NCBI RefSeq assembly: GCF_037081775.1
Contig: NZ_JBAMHQ010000001.1
Span: 682,001-746,000 of the forward strand
DNA: 64,000 nt
From: Haladaptatus sp. ZSTT2
GTDB lineage: Archaea; Halobacteriota; Halobacteria; Halobacteriales; Halococcaceae
Reading direction: 5' to 3'
Positions 44,598-53,708 of the stretch are shown one piece after another (the stretch's first letter is position 1; every line of letters starts with the position of its first letter). The notes below the pieces were generated by a model. It was given only the letters and a program-made list of their open reading frames with translations, was not told the origin of the DNA and did not search any database. Both the position numbers and the translations under genes were made by a program.

Positions 44598-45956
44598 ATG
44601 ACGGTTCGCCTCCTCCACTACTCCGACATCGAGAACATCTACGACGACCCAGCGCGCGCAGGACGACTCGCTGGACTCATCGACGCCCAGAGAGACGAGG
44701 AGACGCTCGTGCTCGGAACTGGCGACAACACCGCTCCGGGAGTGCTCTCACTCGTCACGGAAGGCAGACAGGCACTCTCCCTGTTTCGCGCCATCGAACC
44801 TGACGCAGAGACCTTTGGCAACCACGACTTCGACTACGGCCCAGAAGCCACTCTCGACGTGGTTCGCGCCTCGCCTCAGACGTGGGTGAACGCGAATACG
44901 TGGGACGGTGACGACCTGTTCGGGAACGACGACGGCGTCGTCCCACACACGGTTGTAACCGTTGGTGACACGCGCGTTGGCCTGTTCGGCGTGACAGACC
45001 CCGCGACGCCGTCGCTCACGCCACGCGCTGCTTCGCTCACCTTTACAGACCCCATCGAAGCCGCGAAAGAGGCCGTGGCCGCGCTCACCGAAAAAGGCGT
45101 AGACCACATCGTCGCGCTCTCGCATCTCGGCGGCCGCGACGAGGAACTCGCCGTCTCCGTGGACGTAGACGTGATTCTCGGCGGCCACATCCACACCGAA
45201 CGCATAGAACGCATCGACGGCACGCTGCTCACGCGCCCCGGCGTCAACGGCGAGGTGCTGCTTGAGGTCGAACTCGACGAGAAAACCGTGACCCGCCACG
45301 AGGTCGCAGACGGCCCCAGTGACGACGCGGTGACCGACTCCCTGCGCAGCCAGTTGGCCGACGCGGGTGTTCACGAGGTCGTTGGCCACGTCGCCGAACC
45401 GCTCGAACGTACAGAGCGAACCGCCTTCCGCGGCGAGAGCCGCGTTGGGAACTTCGTCGCAGACGCTTACCGCTGGGCGGGTGGGGCGGAGGTTGGCCTC
45501 CAGAACTCCGGCGGGATTCGCTCCGGCCCGGCACTTTCGGGCGACGTGACCGTCCGCGACCTCATCAGCCTCGTCCCCTTTGATGAAGCCGTCGCGGTCG
45601 TCGAACTCACGGGCGAGGAGTTAGAAGCCGTCTTCGAGCAGGCGAACGGCGGCAACGTGGACTTTGGTGAACCCCACTGGTGGCACGGCCACGTGAGCGG
45701 CGCACGCCTCGTCTACGACCACGCGGCGGGTGAATTGGCCTCCGCAACTGTCGATGGCGAACCGATAGACTCTGAAGCTACCTACACCCTCGCAACGACC
45801 GAGTACCTGCTCCACGCCTCCCACGAGTTCCCGGTGCTGTCTGCTGAATTGCAGGTCGACCGCCTCGACACCCAGTACGAGGTGCTCGCAGAGTACGCCC
45901 GCACAGAAGGCCTCGCGCCAACGGTCGAGGGAAGAATCAGCAGAACTGGCGTATAA
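44598..45956 (+). CDS. 5'-nucleotidase/2',3'-cyclic phosphodiesterase-type metallophosphoesterase
   Basis: A 452-residue two-domain phosphoesterase. The metallophosphatase domain holds LLHYSDIENIYDDP, GTGDNTAPG, FGNHDFDYG and LSHLGGRDEELA; the usual DxH near the N-terminus reads DIE, a deviation. The C-terminal 5'-nucleotidase domain has SRVGNFVADAYRWAGG, GLQNSGGIR and GDVTVRDLISLVPFDEAV. There is no signal peptide, so it acts in the cytoplasm, unlike many bacterial UshA enzymes. The ATG at 44598 is taken at the domain start. Confidence 0.88.
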   Translation: MTVRLLHYSDIENIYDDPARAGRLAGLIDAQRDEETLVLGTGDNTAPGVLSLVTEGRQALSLFRAIEPDAETFGNHDFDYGPEATLDVVRASPQTWVNANTWDGDDLFGNDDGVVPHTVVTVGDTRVGLFGVTDPATPSLTPRAASLTFTDPIEAAKEAVAALTEKGVDHIVALSHLGGRDEELAVSVDVDVILGGHIHTERIERIDGTLLTRPGVNGEVLLEVELDEKTVTRHEVADGPSDDAVTDSLRSQLADAGVHEVVGHVAEPLERTERTAFRGESRVGNFVADAYRWAGGAEVGLQNSGGIRSGPALSGDVTVRDLISLVPFDEAVAVVELTGEELEAVFEQANGGNVDFGEPHWWHGHVSGARLVYDHAAGELASATVDGEPIDSEATYTLATTEYLLHASHEFPVLSAELQVDRLDTQYEVLAEYARTEGLAPTVEGRISRTGV

Positions 45957-45994
45957 GCAAAAGGTTGAGGCCCCTTGCACGTGTTTTCTCGGTA

Positions 45995-46399
45995 ATGACG
46001 CTCGTCATCGTCCCTGTCCGATATCCGCTGACTGAGCACTCACACGCCACCGTCGAGAAGGCCATTCAGGTGGCAGACGAGCTTGATGCGGAGCTTACCG
46101 TGCTTCACGTCAATCTATATCAGGCTAGTCGTCGCGTCTCGCGGGCGGACTTGAAAGCCACCGTCGAACGCGAGTTCGGCCGCCTTCCGCGCGCCCGCTA
46201 CGTCACCCGCGACGGCTTCCTCGTCGAAGAGACCATCCTCGATGAGGTGGCCGCAGAGGGTGCGGACGTGGTCGTCATCGGCCGCAAGCAGATGAGCCGC
46301 TGGCGGCGCATGGTTCGGACGCTCATCGATGACCCGGACATCGAACGCTATCTGAACGAAAAGTTAGACTGCAAAGTGATTACCGCGTCTACTGCTTGA
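45995..46399 (+). CDS. Universal stress protein-like protein
   Basis: A 134-residue UspA-fold protein starting MTLVIVPVRYPLTEHSHATVEKAI. The C-terminal ATP motif is altered: VVIGRKQMSRWRRMVRTLIDDPDIERYL replaces the canonical glycine-rich G-2X-G-9X-G loop, so it probably does not bind ATP in the standard way. It overlaps the convergent MscS gene by 11 nt. Confidence 0.82.
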   Translation: MTLVIVPVRYPLTEHSHATVEKAIQVADELDAELTVLHVNLYQASRRVSRADLKATVEREFGRLPRARYVTRDGFLVEETILDEVAAEGADVVVIGRKQMSRWRRMVRTLIDDPDIERYLNEKLDCKVITASTA

Positions 46400-47348
46400 A
46401 CCGGTCTTGCATCGAGACGCTGAGGTCGCCGCTCGTCTCGTCGAACACCATGTGTGAGTGCGGATACGGAATTTTCACGTCGGCCTCTTCGAGACGGGCC
46501 CAGACGTTCTCCTGTACCTTCGAGCGCGCGGTGAGCAGTTTGTACGGCTGTTTGACCCAGTAGCGAAGCCGCAGGTTGATGCCGTGATCTGCGAAGGTAT
46601 CGATGTAACACGTTGGCTTTGCCGGATAGCGCGCACTGCCAATGCGGATGTCGGGGCCGCCTTCGATGACCTCCTCGACTTCTGCGGCCGCCTGTTCCAT
46701 GATGTTTCGCGCCTGTTTGAGGTCGCCTTCGTAGGTGACGGTCATGTCGAGGGCGAGCCGTGTGCGTTCGTCTTCTGCGGAGTAGTTAACCACGTCACGG
46801 TCGCGGATCTTCCCGTTCGGGATGACGAGGAAGGTGTTGTCGAGCGTGAACACTTTCGTGTACCGCAGTGTGATGTCTTCGACGAAGCCCGTCTGCCCGC
46901 TATCTACGATTTCTATCATGTCCCCAATCTCGTAGGCTTGGTCCGTCAGGACGAACAGCCCGTTTACGATGCTCCCGATGATTGGCGCGAGGATGAAACC
47001 AACCGCGGCTGAGAACACCGTCACCGAGAGAGTGAGGTCTGAGATATGCAGGCCAAGGATGTAGATGGCGAGCAGCCCAGCAGCCACCATGATGGCCGTC
47101 TGCACCGACCGAAGGATGGTTCGGGTGATGCTCGGGCGACGGAACCGGCGGGCGACCCGACGGCTGAGCAGTTGCATCAGCGTCCGTGAAAGCAGGTAGG
47201 CGACGGTGACGACGAACAGTGCGGCGACGACTCTGAGGATGATCTCTGGGATGAATTTGGTGACCTCATCTACGACCGACGTTACCCACGGCGGTGTGGC
47301 CGTCTCGTTTGCTTGGAGGAGAACCCATCCCAGTCTCGTCATGTTCAT
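46389..47348 (-). CDS. MscS-family mechanosensitive channel
   Basis: A 319-residue MscS channel with the complete layout: N-terminal helices (about 28-50 and 85-110), pore helix VFSAAVGFILAPIIGSIVNGLFVL, beta domain YEIGDMIEIVDSGQTGFVEDITLRYTKV, and a C-terminal alpha/beta cage domain. VIPNGKIRDRDVVNYS is a family signature. It is distinct from the short MscS at 42070 and may have another opening threshold; that is inference. Confidence 0.9.
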   Translation of the reverse strand: MNMTRLGWVLLQANETATPPWVTSVVDEVTKFIPEIILRVVAALFVVTVAYLLSRTLMQLLSRRVARRFRRPSITRTILRSVQTAIMVAAGLLAIYILGLHISDLTLSVTVFSAAVGFILAPIIGSIVNGLFVLTDQAYEIGDMIEIVDSGQTGFVEDITLRYTKVFTLDNTFLVIPNGKIRDRDVVNYSAEDERTRLALDMTVTYEGDLKQARNIMEQAAAEVEEVIEGGPDIRIGSARYPAKPTCYIDTFADHGINLRLRYWVKQPYKLLTARSKVQENVWARLEEADVKIPYPHSHMVFDETSGDLSVSMQDRFKQ

Positions 47349-47425
47349 TCCGATACTGGCAGGCGAAAAAAGGGTTGCGCACGACGTGCGGTAACGCCTA
47401 AGCGACCGGCGCGTGAGTGTTCACT

Positions 47426-48175
47426 ATGGACTACCGCATGCCACCTGCCTTAGAGCGCATGTTCAACGTCACCCAAGACGAACAGCCAGCATCGACCCTC
47501 ATCGCGGGCTTTTCACAGCCCGGCCTCGCCGGGCTGACGGCCGTTGACTATCTCGTAGAGCACTTAGACCTACACCAGACGGGCTACATCACGACCGACC
47601 AACTCCCGTCGATTACTCCGTTCAACGAGGGCAGACCCCGCCACCACACCCGGCTGTTTTCGCGCGACGACCTCGACGTGACCTTCCTCGTTGGCGAGCT
47701 GTTCGTCCCCGTCTGGGCGGCAGACTCGTTTGCGCAGTCGGTGCTCCACTGGGCAGACGAGAATAAGGTGAGCGAAATCGTCCTGCTCTCCGGCGTCCCA
47801 GTTCCCCACGGACCTGACGACCACCGCACCTTCTACATCGCCACCGACGACTACCGAACGCGTCGCCTCAAAAACGAGACCGTCCCCCCGATGGCAAACG
47901 GCTATCTCGACGGCGTAAATGGGAGCATCATCGAACGCGGGATGGATTCGTCGCTCGCGGCGTGTGTGTTCACCACCCCCGTCCACGGGCAAGCGCCCGA
48001 TGTGGAAGCCGCGCTTCGCCTCTTGGACACCGTGAGTCAGGTGTACGACCTCACCGTCGATACCGAACCGCTCGAAGCGTTCGCAAAAGCCGTCCAGCAA
48101 CACTACGCAGACCTTGCAAATCGCTTAGAACAGGTCGAACAACAGGCCAAACCGGAAGACCGGATGTACATGTAG
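47426..48175 (+). CDS. PAC2 family protein (proteasome-assembly chaperone-like)
   Basis: A 249-residue PAC2-fold protein. Signature parts are STLIAGFSQPGLAGLTAVDYLVEHL near the N-terminus, the loop GYITTDQLPSITPF and EIVLLSGVPVPHGP. Archaeal PAC2 proteins are thought to act in proteasome assembly or as ATP-grasp-like partners, but direct evidence is thin. A C-terminal helix (VQQHYADLANRLEQVEQQAKPEDRMYM) may be a coiled coil and ends in a hydrophobic-Tyr-x motif (MYM), reminiscent of proteasome-docking tails. The ATG at 47426 is preferred to a GTG at 47417. Confidence 0.86.
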   Translation: MDYRMPPALERMFNVTQDEQPASTLIAGFSQPGLAGLTAVDYLVEHLDLHQTGYITTDQLPSITPFNEGRPRHHTRLFSRDDLDVTFLVGELFVPVWAADSFAQSVLHWADENKVSEIVLLSGVPVPHGPDDHRTFYIATDDYRTRRLKNETVPPMANGYLDGVNGSIIERGMDSSLAACVFTTPVHGQAPDVEAALRLLDTVSQVYDLTVDTEPLEAFAKAVQQHYADLANRLEQVEQQAKPEDRMYM

Positions 48176-48176
48176 C

Positions 48177-48659
48177 TTAGAAGAAAATCGGATACCAGAG
48201 GTTGGTCGCAAGCCCCATCCAGAGGCCGTAAACAAGGCCGAACAGGACGTGGACGAAAAAATAGCGAAGCGCCTGCGATTCCGTGAGTTCGACGTGAAGC
48301 AGGCCAACCCCCACCGCGAGCACGGAGATGCCGTAAAACAGCAAGCCAAAGACGAGGCCCGTAAGCATCGCTTCGGGGAAGGTGTTGTAGTAGGCCGTAT
48401 TGTGGAAACGAACGACGTTCCAGAGCACCCACGGAAAGCCAGCCGCGAGCGTGGTGCCAAGCAGAAACAAGAGGATGATTGGCCCGGCGTACGGCGACCC
48501 GAACAGCTCGCGGCCGCCGGTGAGCCGATTCCAGATCTCTGCAGTTGGAAACGGCAACTCACTGCGATAGTTTAAAAAAGAAACCGTCATGACGAGTGTT
48601 GCGGCGAACCCGCCTGCCACGGCGACCAGCGTGATTGGCTGTGGCGAAAACATCGGCAT
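48177..48659 (-). CDS. Four-helix membrane protein, unknown function
   Basis: A 160-residue protein with about four hydrophobic segments (near 8-28, 60-80, 95-120 and 133-155). It starts MPMFSPQPITLVAVAGGFAATLVMTVSF. No family recognised with certainty; it resembles haloarchaeal conserved membrane hypotheticals. Its stop lies 1 nt beyond the PAC2 stop on the opposite strand. Confidence 0.68.
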   Translation of the reverse strand: MPMFSPQPITLVAVAGGFAATLVMTVSFLNYRSELPFPTAEIWNRLTGGRELFGSPYAGPIILLFLLGTTLAAGFPWVLWNVVRFHNTAYYNTFPEAMLTGLVFGLLFYGISVLAVGVGLLHVELTESQALRYFFVHVLFGLVYGLWMGLATNLWYPIFF

Positions 48660-48780
48660 TCTAGACAGTCAGTGGGAGCGCGCATAGTAAGCAACTGCCT
48701 TCGCTGTGGTAAGCGGTTCGTAACCTCCACTATTCCGCCCGCCCAGTAGCTATTTCCGCCTGAGTCGTGAGGGGTGACCT

Positions 48781-49425
48781 GTGCACCCATTTCGTGCTGT
48801 GCTGTTCGATATGGACGGCGTAATCGTCGACTCACAAGCGTACTGGTCAGGATACGAACACGACCGCATCTTCCCGAAAGCGGTCTCCGGTGACATCGAA
48901 CCGGAAGACATCACGGGAATGAACGTCGAAGACCTGTACGACCACTTAGACGAGCACTACGAGACGAAGCTGTCGAAAGAAGCGTTCCTCGACTGCTACG
49001 ACGAGACGGCGACACAGGTCTACCGCGAAGACGCCGCGCTTATGGACGGGTTTCACGACCTCGTCGCCACGCTCCGTGAGCGTGGCCACAGCGTGGCGCT
49101 CGTCTCCTCCTCACAGCGCGACTGGATTCAAATGGTACTCGACGAGTTCGAGTTAGCAGACAGCTTCGACCGCGTCGTGAGCGCCCAAGACATCGAGGCG
49201 GCGAGTAAGCCCGCCCCCGACATCTTCCTCCACGCAGCTGCGTTGCTCAATGTCGACCCTGCTGACTGCGTCGTGGTCGAAGATTCGACCCACGGCGTGG
49301 AAGCCGCCGTGACCGCGGGGATGTACTGTATTGGCTATCAAAACGAAGGCAGCGGCCAAGACCTCACAAAAGCCGACGAGGTTGTCACGTCGCCCGCCGA
49401 CCTCAGGCGGGCGTTGCTCGATTAG
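48781..49425 (+). CDS. HAD-superfamily phosphatase (phosphoglycolate phosphatase/beta-PGM-like)
   Basis: A 214-residue HAD hydrolase. Motif I is VLFDMDGVIVDSQ (Asp9 and Asp11), motif II ALVSSSQRD, the motif III lysine is in AASKPAPDIFLHAA and motif IV is VVEDSTHGVEAA. A helical cap at about 15-85 fits the C1 type. The substrate is a small phosphate ester, not further predictable. Translation starts at a GTG (48781). It shares a TTAG double stop with the eIF2B-like gene. Confidence 0.88.
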   Translation: MHPFRAVLFDMDGVIVDSQAYWSGYEHDRIFPKAVSGDIEPEDITGMNVEDLYDHLDEHYETKLSKEAFLDCYDETATQVYREDAALMDGFHDLVATLRERGHSVALVSSSQRDWIQMVLDEFELADSFDRVVSAQDIEAASKPAPDIFLHAAALLNVDPADCVVVEDSTHGVEAAVTAGMYCIGYQNEGSGQDLTKADEVVTSPADLRRALLD

Positions 49426-50273
49426 AACTGCTGGGTGCCGTGGTCGGTGATGACCGACTCGATGAGCCGGATTGGCGTCGCGTCGTAGGCCGGATTTTCG
49501 AGTTTGAACCCCTCTGCGGGTTCGAGCATGACCTCGCTGCCGGAGCGAATCTCGTTTTCGAACACGAAGCCGTCTTCGATGATTTTCGCCCGCGACCCGA
49601 CGACGACGACGGGCACGTCAACTTGCGCCGCGGTTGCGGAGATGGGGAACGTCCCGACGCGGTTGTAAAAGAGGTCGCCAACGATGCAGTCCATCCCGAA
49701 GAACACGGCGTCACACTCGGGGAGGAAGTGGCCCGCTGCGCTGTCGACCATCAGATGCGTCTCGACGCGGTCGATGCCAGACAGAACGCGCGCCGTCTTG
49801 CGACCGAGGTAGCGCGGTCTGGCTTCAGTGACGTAGACGGTGAGGTGATTGCCGTCTTTGGCCGCTTGCTCTACGGCTTCGAGGACGGTCGAGGAGTAGT
49901 CGTGGGTGAGAATCGTCATCCCGTCTTCGAGGGAGTCCGCGGCGTTGGCCGCGGCGCGGTCTTTTGCCTTCTCGACCTGGCTTACGACCTCGTCGATGGC
50001 GGCGAGGGTGAGCTTTTTCGCCTCATCGACCGATTCGGGCTCGGCCTCGGTCACGAGCTCGACGATTTGGCGCTGGGTGTTGAAAAGCGACGCATGAGAG
50101 GGGTTTGCCCGGCGCAGTGCGCTACTGTTTCGCTCTAAGTCGCGGATGTACTCCTCTACGGTCACGAACTCTCGCTCTGTGAGGTCAGCGAGGGCTTCTG
50201 CGGCCTTCACGGCGACTACCGAGGAGCTGTGTGTCTGCATATCGAGAATCTCCTCGACCGTCTCGTCTATCAT
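49422..50273 (-). CDS. eIF2B-alpha/beta/delta-like protein
   Basis: A 283-residue protein of the eIF2B/MtnA/R15P-isomerase superfamily. The C-terminal FFGMDCIVGDLFYNRVGTFPISATA matches the conserved GxDxI...NKxGT region. At the position where sugar-phosphate isomerases carry a catalytic Cys (THC), this protein has ILTHDYSSTV. It is therefore more likely an archaeal eIF2B-like protein of unknown role than a ribose-1,5-bisphosphate isomerase. An N-terminal helical domain covers about 1-110. It is not in an operon with the neighbours. Confidence 0.82.
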   Translation of the reverse strand: MIDETVEEILDMQTHSSSVVAVKAAEALADLTEREFVTVEEYIRDLERNSSALRRANPSHASLFNTQRQIVELVTEAEPESVDEAKKLTLAAIDEVVSQVEKAKDRAAANAADSLEDGMTILTHDYSSTVLEAVEQAAKDGNHLTVYVTEARPRYLGRKTARVLSGIDRVETHLMVDSAAGHFLPECDAVFFGMDCIVGDLFYNRVGTFPISATAAQVDVPVVVVGSRAKIIEDGFVFENEIRSGSEVMLEPAEGFKLENPAYDATPIRLIESVITDHGTQQF

Positions 50274-50322
50274 ACCTCTCGCTTCTCGTTGGGGGCAAAA
50301 GAACTTCTGGGTCGTGCGTCTC

Positions 50323-51783
50323 TCAGCCCTTGATGTTACAGACCGGCAGTGCCCGTGCGACCTTATCGCCGATGCCGAGCGCGTCAGAGACGCGGATGAC
50401 CTCGTCTATGTCCTTGTAGACGCCGGGCGCTTCCTCTGCGACCGTCGCCCCGGACTGGGCTTTGACGTAGATGTGCTGGTGTTCGCGCAGTTCTTCTCTG
50501 ACCGTCTCGCCCCAGAACTCCTGTTTTGCCTGCGTGCGGCTCATGACCCGGCCCGCGCCGTGGGCGGTCGAACCGAAGGTCAGACCAAGCGAGTTCTCGC
50601 CACCGCGCAGGATGTAGCTGTGGGTGCCCATCGACCCGGGAATGATGATGGGCTGGCCTACGTCGCGGTAGGCCGGCGGGAGTTCGGGTCGGCCCGCGGG
50701 AAACGCCCGCGTCGCGCCTTTTCGGTGGACGAACAGTTCACGCTGCTCGCCGTCAACCTCGTGGAACTCTTTTTTGGCGATGTTGTGGGCCACGTCGTAG
50801 AGCAGTTTCATCTCCATCTCTTCCCACGGCCGGTCGAACACGTCTGCGAACACCTCGCGGGTGCGGTGCATGATGAGCTGGCGGTTCACCCACGCAAAGT
50901 TGATGGCCGCGCACATCGCGCCGTAGTAATCCTCTGCGAGTTGACTGCCCGCGGGCGCGGCGGCGAGTTCGCGGTCTGGAAGCTCTGCGAGCAGGCCACT
51001 GTGTTGTTTCTCGATTTTTCGCAAGTAGTCCGTACACACTTGGTGGCCAAGGCCTCGGGAACCGCAGTGAATGAGCACCACAATCTGGTCTTCAGAGAGG
51101 CCAAAGGCGTCACCCACATCCTCGCGGAACACGTCGGTCACGCGCTGGACTTCGAGGAAGTGGTTACCAGAACCGAGCGAGCCAAGCTGGTTTCGCCCGC
51201 GATTTTTGGCCTTCTCAGACACCTTGTCGGGGCGGGCGTCGGGACGGAAGCCCTCGTCCTCGCAGTGGGCGAGGTCGGCTTCGGTGGCGTAGCCCTGGTC
51301 GAGCGCCCACCGCATGCCCTTGTCGAGCACTTCGTTGACCGTGGCGATGTCGTCTTGGACGACGCCGCCGCCGCCGAGACCGGAGGGGATGGCGTCGAAA
51401 AGTGCTTCGACGAGTTCCTCCTCGTGGCCTTTGAGGTCATCGTAGGTGAGGTTCGTCGTCATCATCCGGACGCCGCAGTTGATGTCGTAGCCGACCGCGC
51501 CGGGCGAGATGCAGCCGTTCTCGGTGTCGATACCGGCGACACCGCCGACCGGGAAGCCGTAGCCCTGATGGCCGTCCGGCATGCAAATGGCGTGGTTCTG
51601 GATGCCCGGCAGGTGGGTGGCGTTTTTGAGTTGGGTGAGCGTCAGGTCGTCGCTGATCTGGTCGAGCAGCGTCTCGCTTGCGAGCACGCGGGCGGGGACG
51701 CGCATGTCACCGTCTTTGGGAATCTCCCAGACGAACTCGCGGAGCTTGTGAAGCGTGATGTCACCAGCTTCGTAGGTGGTCAT
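50323..51783 (-). CDS. rtcB: RNA-splicing ligase RtcB (tRNA ligase)
   Basis: GTP- and Mn-dependent ligase that joins tRNA exons after intron removal. The 486-residue product has the normal length, so there is no intein. Family motifs are MPDGHQGYGFPVGGVAG, GYDINCGVRM (with the metal-binding Cys), GSGNHFLEVQ, HCGSRGLGHQV and the guanylylated-His region TFGSTAHGAGRVMSR. It lies 57 nt downstream of the archease gene on the same strand, matching the known functional pair. Confidence 0.96.
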   Translation of the reverse strand: MTTYEAGDITLHKLREFVWEIPKDGDMRVPARVLASETLLDQISDDLTLTQLKNATHLPGIQNHAICMPDGHQGYGFPVGGVAGIDTENGCISPGAVGYDINCGVRMMTTNLTYDDLKGHEEELVEALFDAIPSGLGGGGVVQDDIATVNEVLDKGMRWALDQGYATEADLAHCEDEGFRPDARPDKVSEKAKNRGRNQLGSLGSGNHFLEVQRVTDVFREDVGDAFGLSEDQIVVLIHCGSRGLGHQVCTDYLRKIEKQHSGLLAELPDRELAAAPAGSQLAEDYYGAMCAAINFAWVNRQLIMHRTREVFADVFDRPWEEMEMKLLYDVAHNIAKKEFHEVDGEQRELFVHRKGATRAFPAGRPELPPAYRDVGQPIIIPGSMGTHSYILRGGENSLGLTFGSTAHGAGRVMSRTQAKQEFWGETVREELREHQHIYVKAQSGATVAEEAPGVYKDIDEVIRVSDALGIGDKVARALPVCNIKG

Positions 51784-51840
51784 AGCAGAAGGTACGGTCG
51801 CCGCGCGGAATAGGTTTTCACCTCCGGATTCACCCGCGTG

Positions 51841-52251
51841 TCAGGCGTCGAAGACGACGTAGCCTTCCCAGCCCGTTGGCGTCTCCTCAATGCGCATCTC
51901 AGAGTAGGTCACTGCCTTGATGTCTCGGGCGACCACGTCTGCGAGCGGCACGCCCCGGGCGCTCGCTTCGACCACCCACTCGCCGTCTTCCTCGCGGACC
52001 GTCGTCTCGTTGTCGACGGGGAGGACGAGGCGCACGTCGCGTTCGTAGATGAGGTCATCGAGGTAGTCGAAGAGCGCGGCTTCGCGGCTCTCTGCGCGGA
52101 CAGTGAAGGAAAATCGCTCGCCGGTGGCTGGAAACTCGTCGCACATACAGGCGGTGAGGCCGTCACCGAAGGCGGCAAACAGTTCGCCAAGTGTTTCGCC
52201 GGTCGCGGCGACACCCACGTCTGCGGTGTGCTCTTTTAGCTCGAAACTCAC
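51841..52251 (-). CDS. Archease, RtcB activator
   Basis: A 136-residue archease that speeds RtcB guanylylation. The opening FELKEHTADVGVAATGETLGELFA and the conserved acidic residues (Asp10 and the late Asp in VARDIKAVTYSEMRI) are visible. It immediately precedes rtcB, so the two are probably co-expressed. Confidence 0.93.
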   Translation of the reverse strand: MSFELKEHTADVGVAATGETLGELFAAFGDGLTACMCDEFPATGERFSFTVRAESREAALFDYLDDLIYERDVRLVLPVDNETTVREEDGEWVVEASARGVPLADVVARDIKAVTYSEMRIEETPTGWEGYVVFDA

Positions 52252-52283
52252 GACGAAGCCTCCGCGATGTTCATACGAGTCAC

Positions 52284-53102
52284 TTAGACCGCATCGTCTT
52301 TTTCCTCGCGGTTTCCGGGTGCGGCGTCTGGCTCTTCAACAGCGGAATCGACGTCGTCCGGCTGTACCTTCTCCTGTTGGTTGATGCCGGTGAGTCGCGT
52401 CAACTGCTCAGACGAGAGGGCGGTTCTCTCGCCATTCGATTCCCCGACGGCAACCCCGCTGGTCACGATGGCTCGGACGCCCTCTTCGACGGTCATGTCC
52501 ACATCGTGGACCTTCTCTACGGGGAGGTGGACGAGAAAGCCGCCCATCACCGGGTTCGGCGCGAGCGGGAGAAACAGCGTCTGCATGTCGTCGTGGCCGG
52601 CTGCCACCTCAATCTCTTCGGGCGTATCGGCGGTGAGAAACCCTATCGTGTACGCGCCCTCGTGGGGGAACTCGACGATTTTGACCTCCTGAAAGCTCTG
52701 TGTGTCGCTTTCGATAAGCACGTCGCTCATGCGGCGAAAGCTGTGATAGACCCCACCCACGCCCGGGATTGCCTCAATGAGCGTGTGAAACCGGTCTGCC
52801 ATGTGCTCGCCGCTCGTCCCCTCGGAGACGATGCCGACGACGAAGATGATGACGACGGTGGCGACGATGGCGGTGGCCTGCACCAGAAAGCCCGGCATGT
52901 TGATGGTCCAGAAGTAGTTCGCAACCCGAACGAACGGAGCCAACAAATCAGAGACGAATCGTACGATAAACCCGAGGACGATGAACGTGATAATGAGCGG
53001 AATCGTGAGCGCTGCACCGCTCAAGAAAATTTTCCGAAGTCGTAGTTTGAAACTTTCCGCGTGTTCTTGTGGTAAGCCCCCCTCACCGTCACCCGAATCC
53101 AT
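52284..53102 (-). CDS. DUF502 family membrane protein
   Basis: A 272-residue DUF502 protein. Two hydrophobic segments (about 25-50, LSGAALTIPLIITFIVLGFIV; and 75-100, GFLVQATAIVATVVIIFVVGIVS) are followed by a soluble domain with VKIVEFPHEGAYTIGFLTAD and LFLPLAPNPVMGGFLVHLP, the family signatures. The C-terminus is acidic. The function is unknown. The ATG at 53102 is chosen; a start at 53123 would add seven residues. Confidence 0.87.
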   Translation of the reverse strand: MDSGDGEGGLPQEHAESFKLRLRKIFLSGAALTIPLIITFIVLGFIVRFVSDLLAPFVRVANYFWTINMPGFLVQATAIVATVVIIFVVGIVSEGTSGEHMADRFHTLIEAIPGVGGVYHSFRRMSDVLIESDTQSFQEVKIVEFPHEGAYTIGFLTADTPEEIEVAAGHDDMQTLFLPLAPNPVMGGFLVHLPVEKVHDVDMTVEEGVRAIVTSGVAVGESNGERTALSSEQLTRLTGINQQEKVQPDDVDSAVEEPDAAPGNREEKDDAV

Positions 53103-53152
53103 TACCGACTCGTATCCTCCCACTGCTGAAAGTGTTGTGGCAGGGGCGGTGG

Positions 53153-53160
53153 TATTATAT
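53153..53160 (+). promoter_or_regulatory. TATA-like element of the GNAT gene
   Basis: TATTATAT lies 27-34 nt upstream of the chosen GTG start at 53187, a good match to a haloarchaeal promoter. Confidence 0.5.
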
Positions 53161-53186
53161 CGGCTCCGTCGCTATAATCCGTGATA

Positions 53187-53669
53187 GTGAGCGTCAACAT
53201 CGAACTCCGCGTCGCCGGGCCTGGCAATGACGCTTTTGCGAAGGAGGCCTGGGAGCTAAAAGAGCACATCCGAAAACACGAGGGGTTCCTCCGCCAGCGG
53301 CGTGGCTTTTTCATGGACGCCTACCGACGGTCTACGGCGTATCTGCTCGTCGAAGACGGCCCCGTCGAGAAGCTCGTCGCCTTCTGTTCGGTTCGCCGTG
53401 ATGGATACATCCTGTTTCTCGCCGTTGACCCTGACTACCGCGGCGAGGGCTTTGCAGAACGACTCGTCAAGGCCATCGCAGAAGAGTATGGCTCCGTTAG
53501 CTGTCACGCGCGAACGACGAACGAACGGGCACTCGGCTTTTACGAACACATTGGCTTCAAAATCGTCCGCGAAGTCACGAACTACTACGAAGACGGCGGT
53601 GCGGCATACTATCTGCGGCTTGGCAACAGTTCGATTACGAGCAAGTTCTCCGAGTTCATGCGCCGCTGA
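53187..53669 (+). CDS. GNAT-family N-acetyltransferase
   Basis: A 160-residue acetyl-CoA-dependent transferase. The core motif A is ILFLAVDPDYRGEGFAERLVKAI (with the R/Q-x-x-G-x-G/A equivalent RGEGFA). Motif B is TTNERALGFYEHIGFKIVREV, close to the RimI pattern. The acceptor could be a protein N-terminus or a small amine. The GTG at 53187 (SVNIELRVAGPG) is preferred to another GTG two codons upstream. Confidence 0.85.
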   Translation: MSVNIELRVAGPGNDAFAKEAWELKEHIRKHEGFLRQRRGFFMDAYRRSTAYLLVEDGPVEKLVAFCSVRRDGYILFLAVDPDYRGEGFAERLVKAIAEEYGSVSCHARTTNERALGFYEHIGFKIVREVTNYYEDGGAAYYLRLGNSSITSKFSEFMRR

Positions 53670-53708
53670 AGGGCAAGTCCTTTCTAACCGTACGACGAAT
53701 CCCGGTCG

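Noticed and set aside
49422-50273. Ribose-1,5-bisphosphate isomerase feeding a RubisCO pathway linked to the DAB pump
   Set aside because: The catalytic Cys region reads THDYSS, and no RubisCO or AMP phosphorylase gene is in the window.
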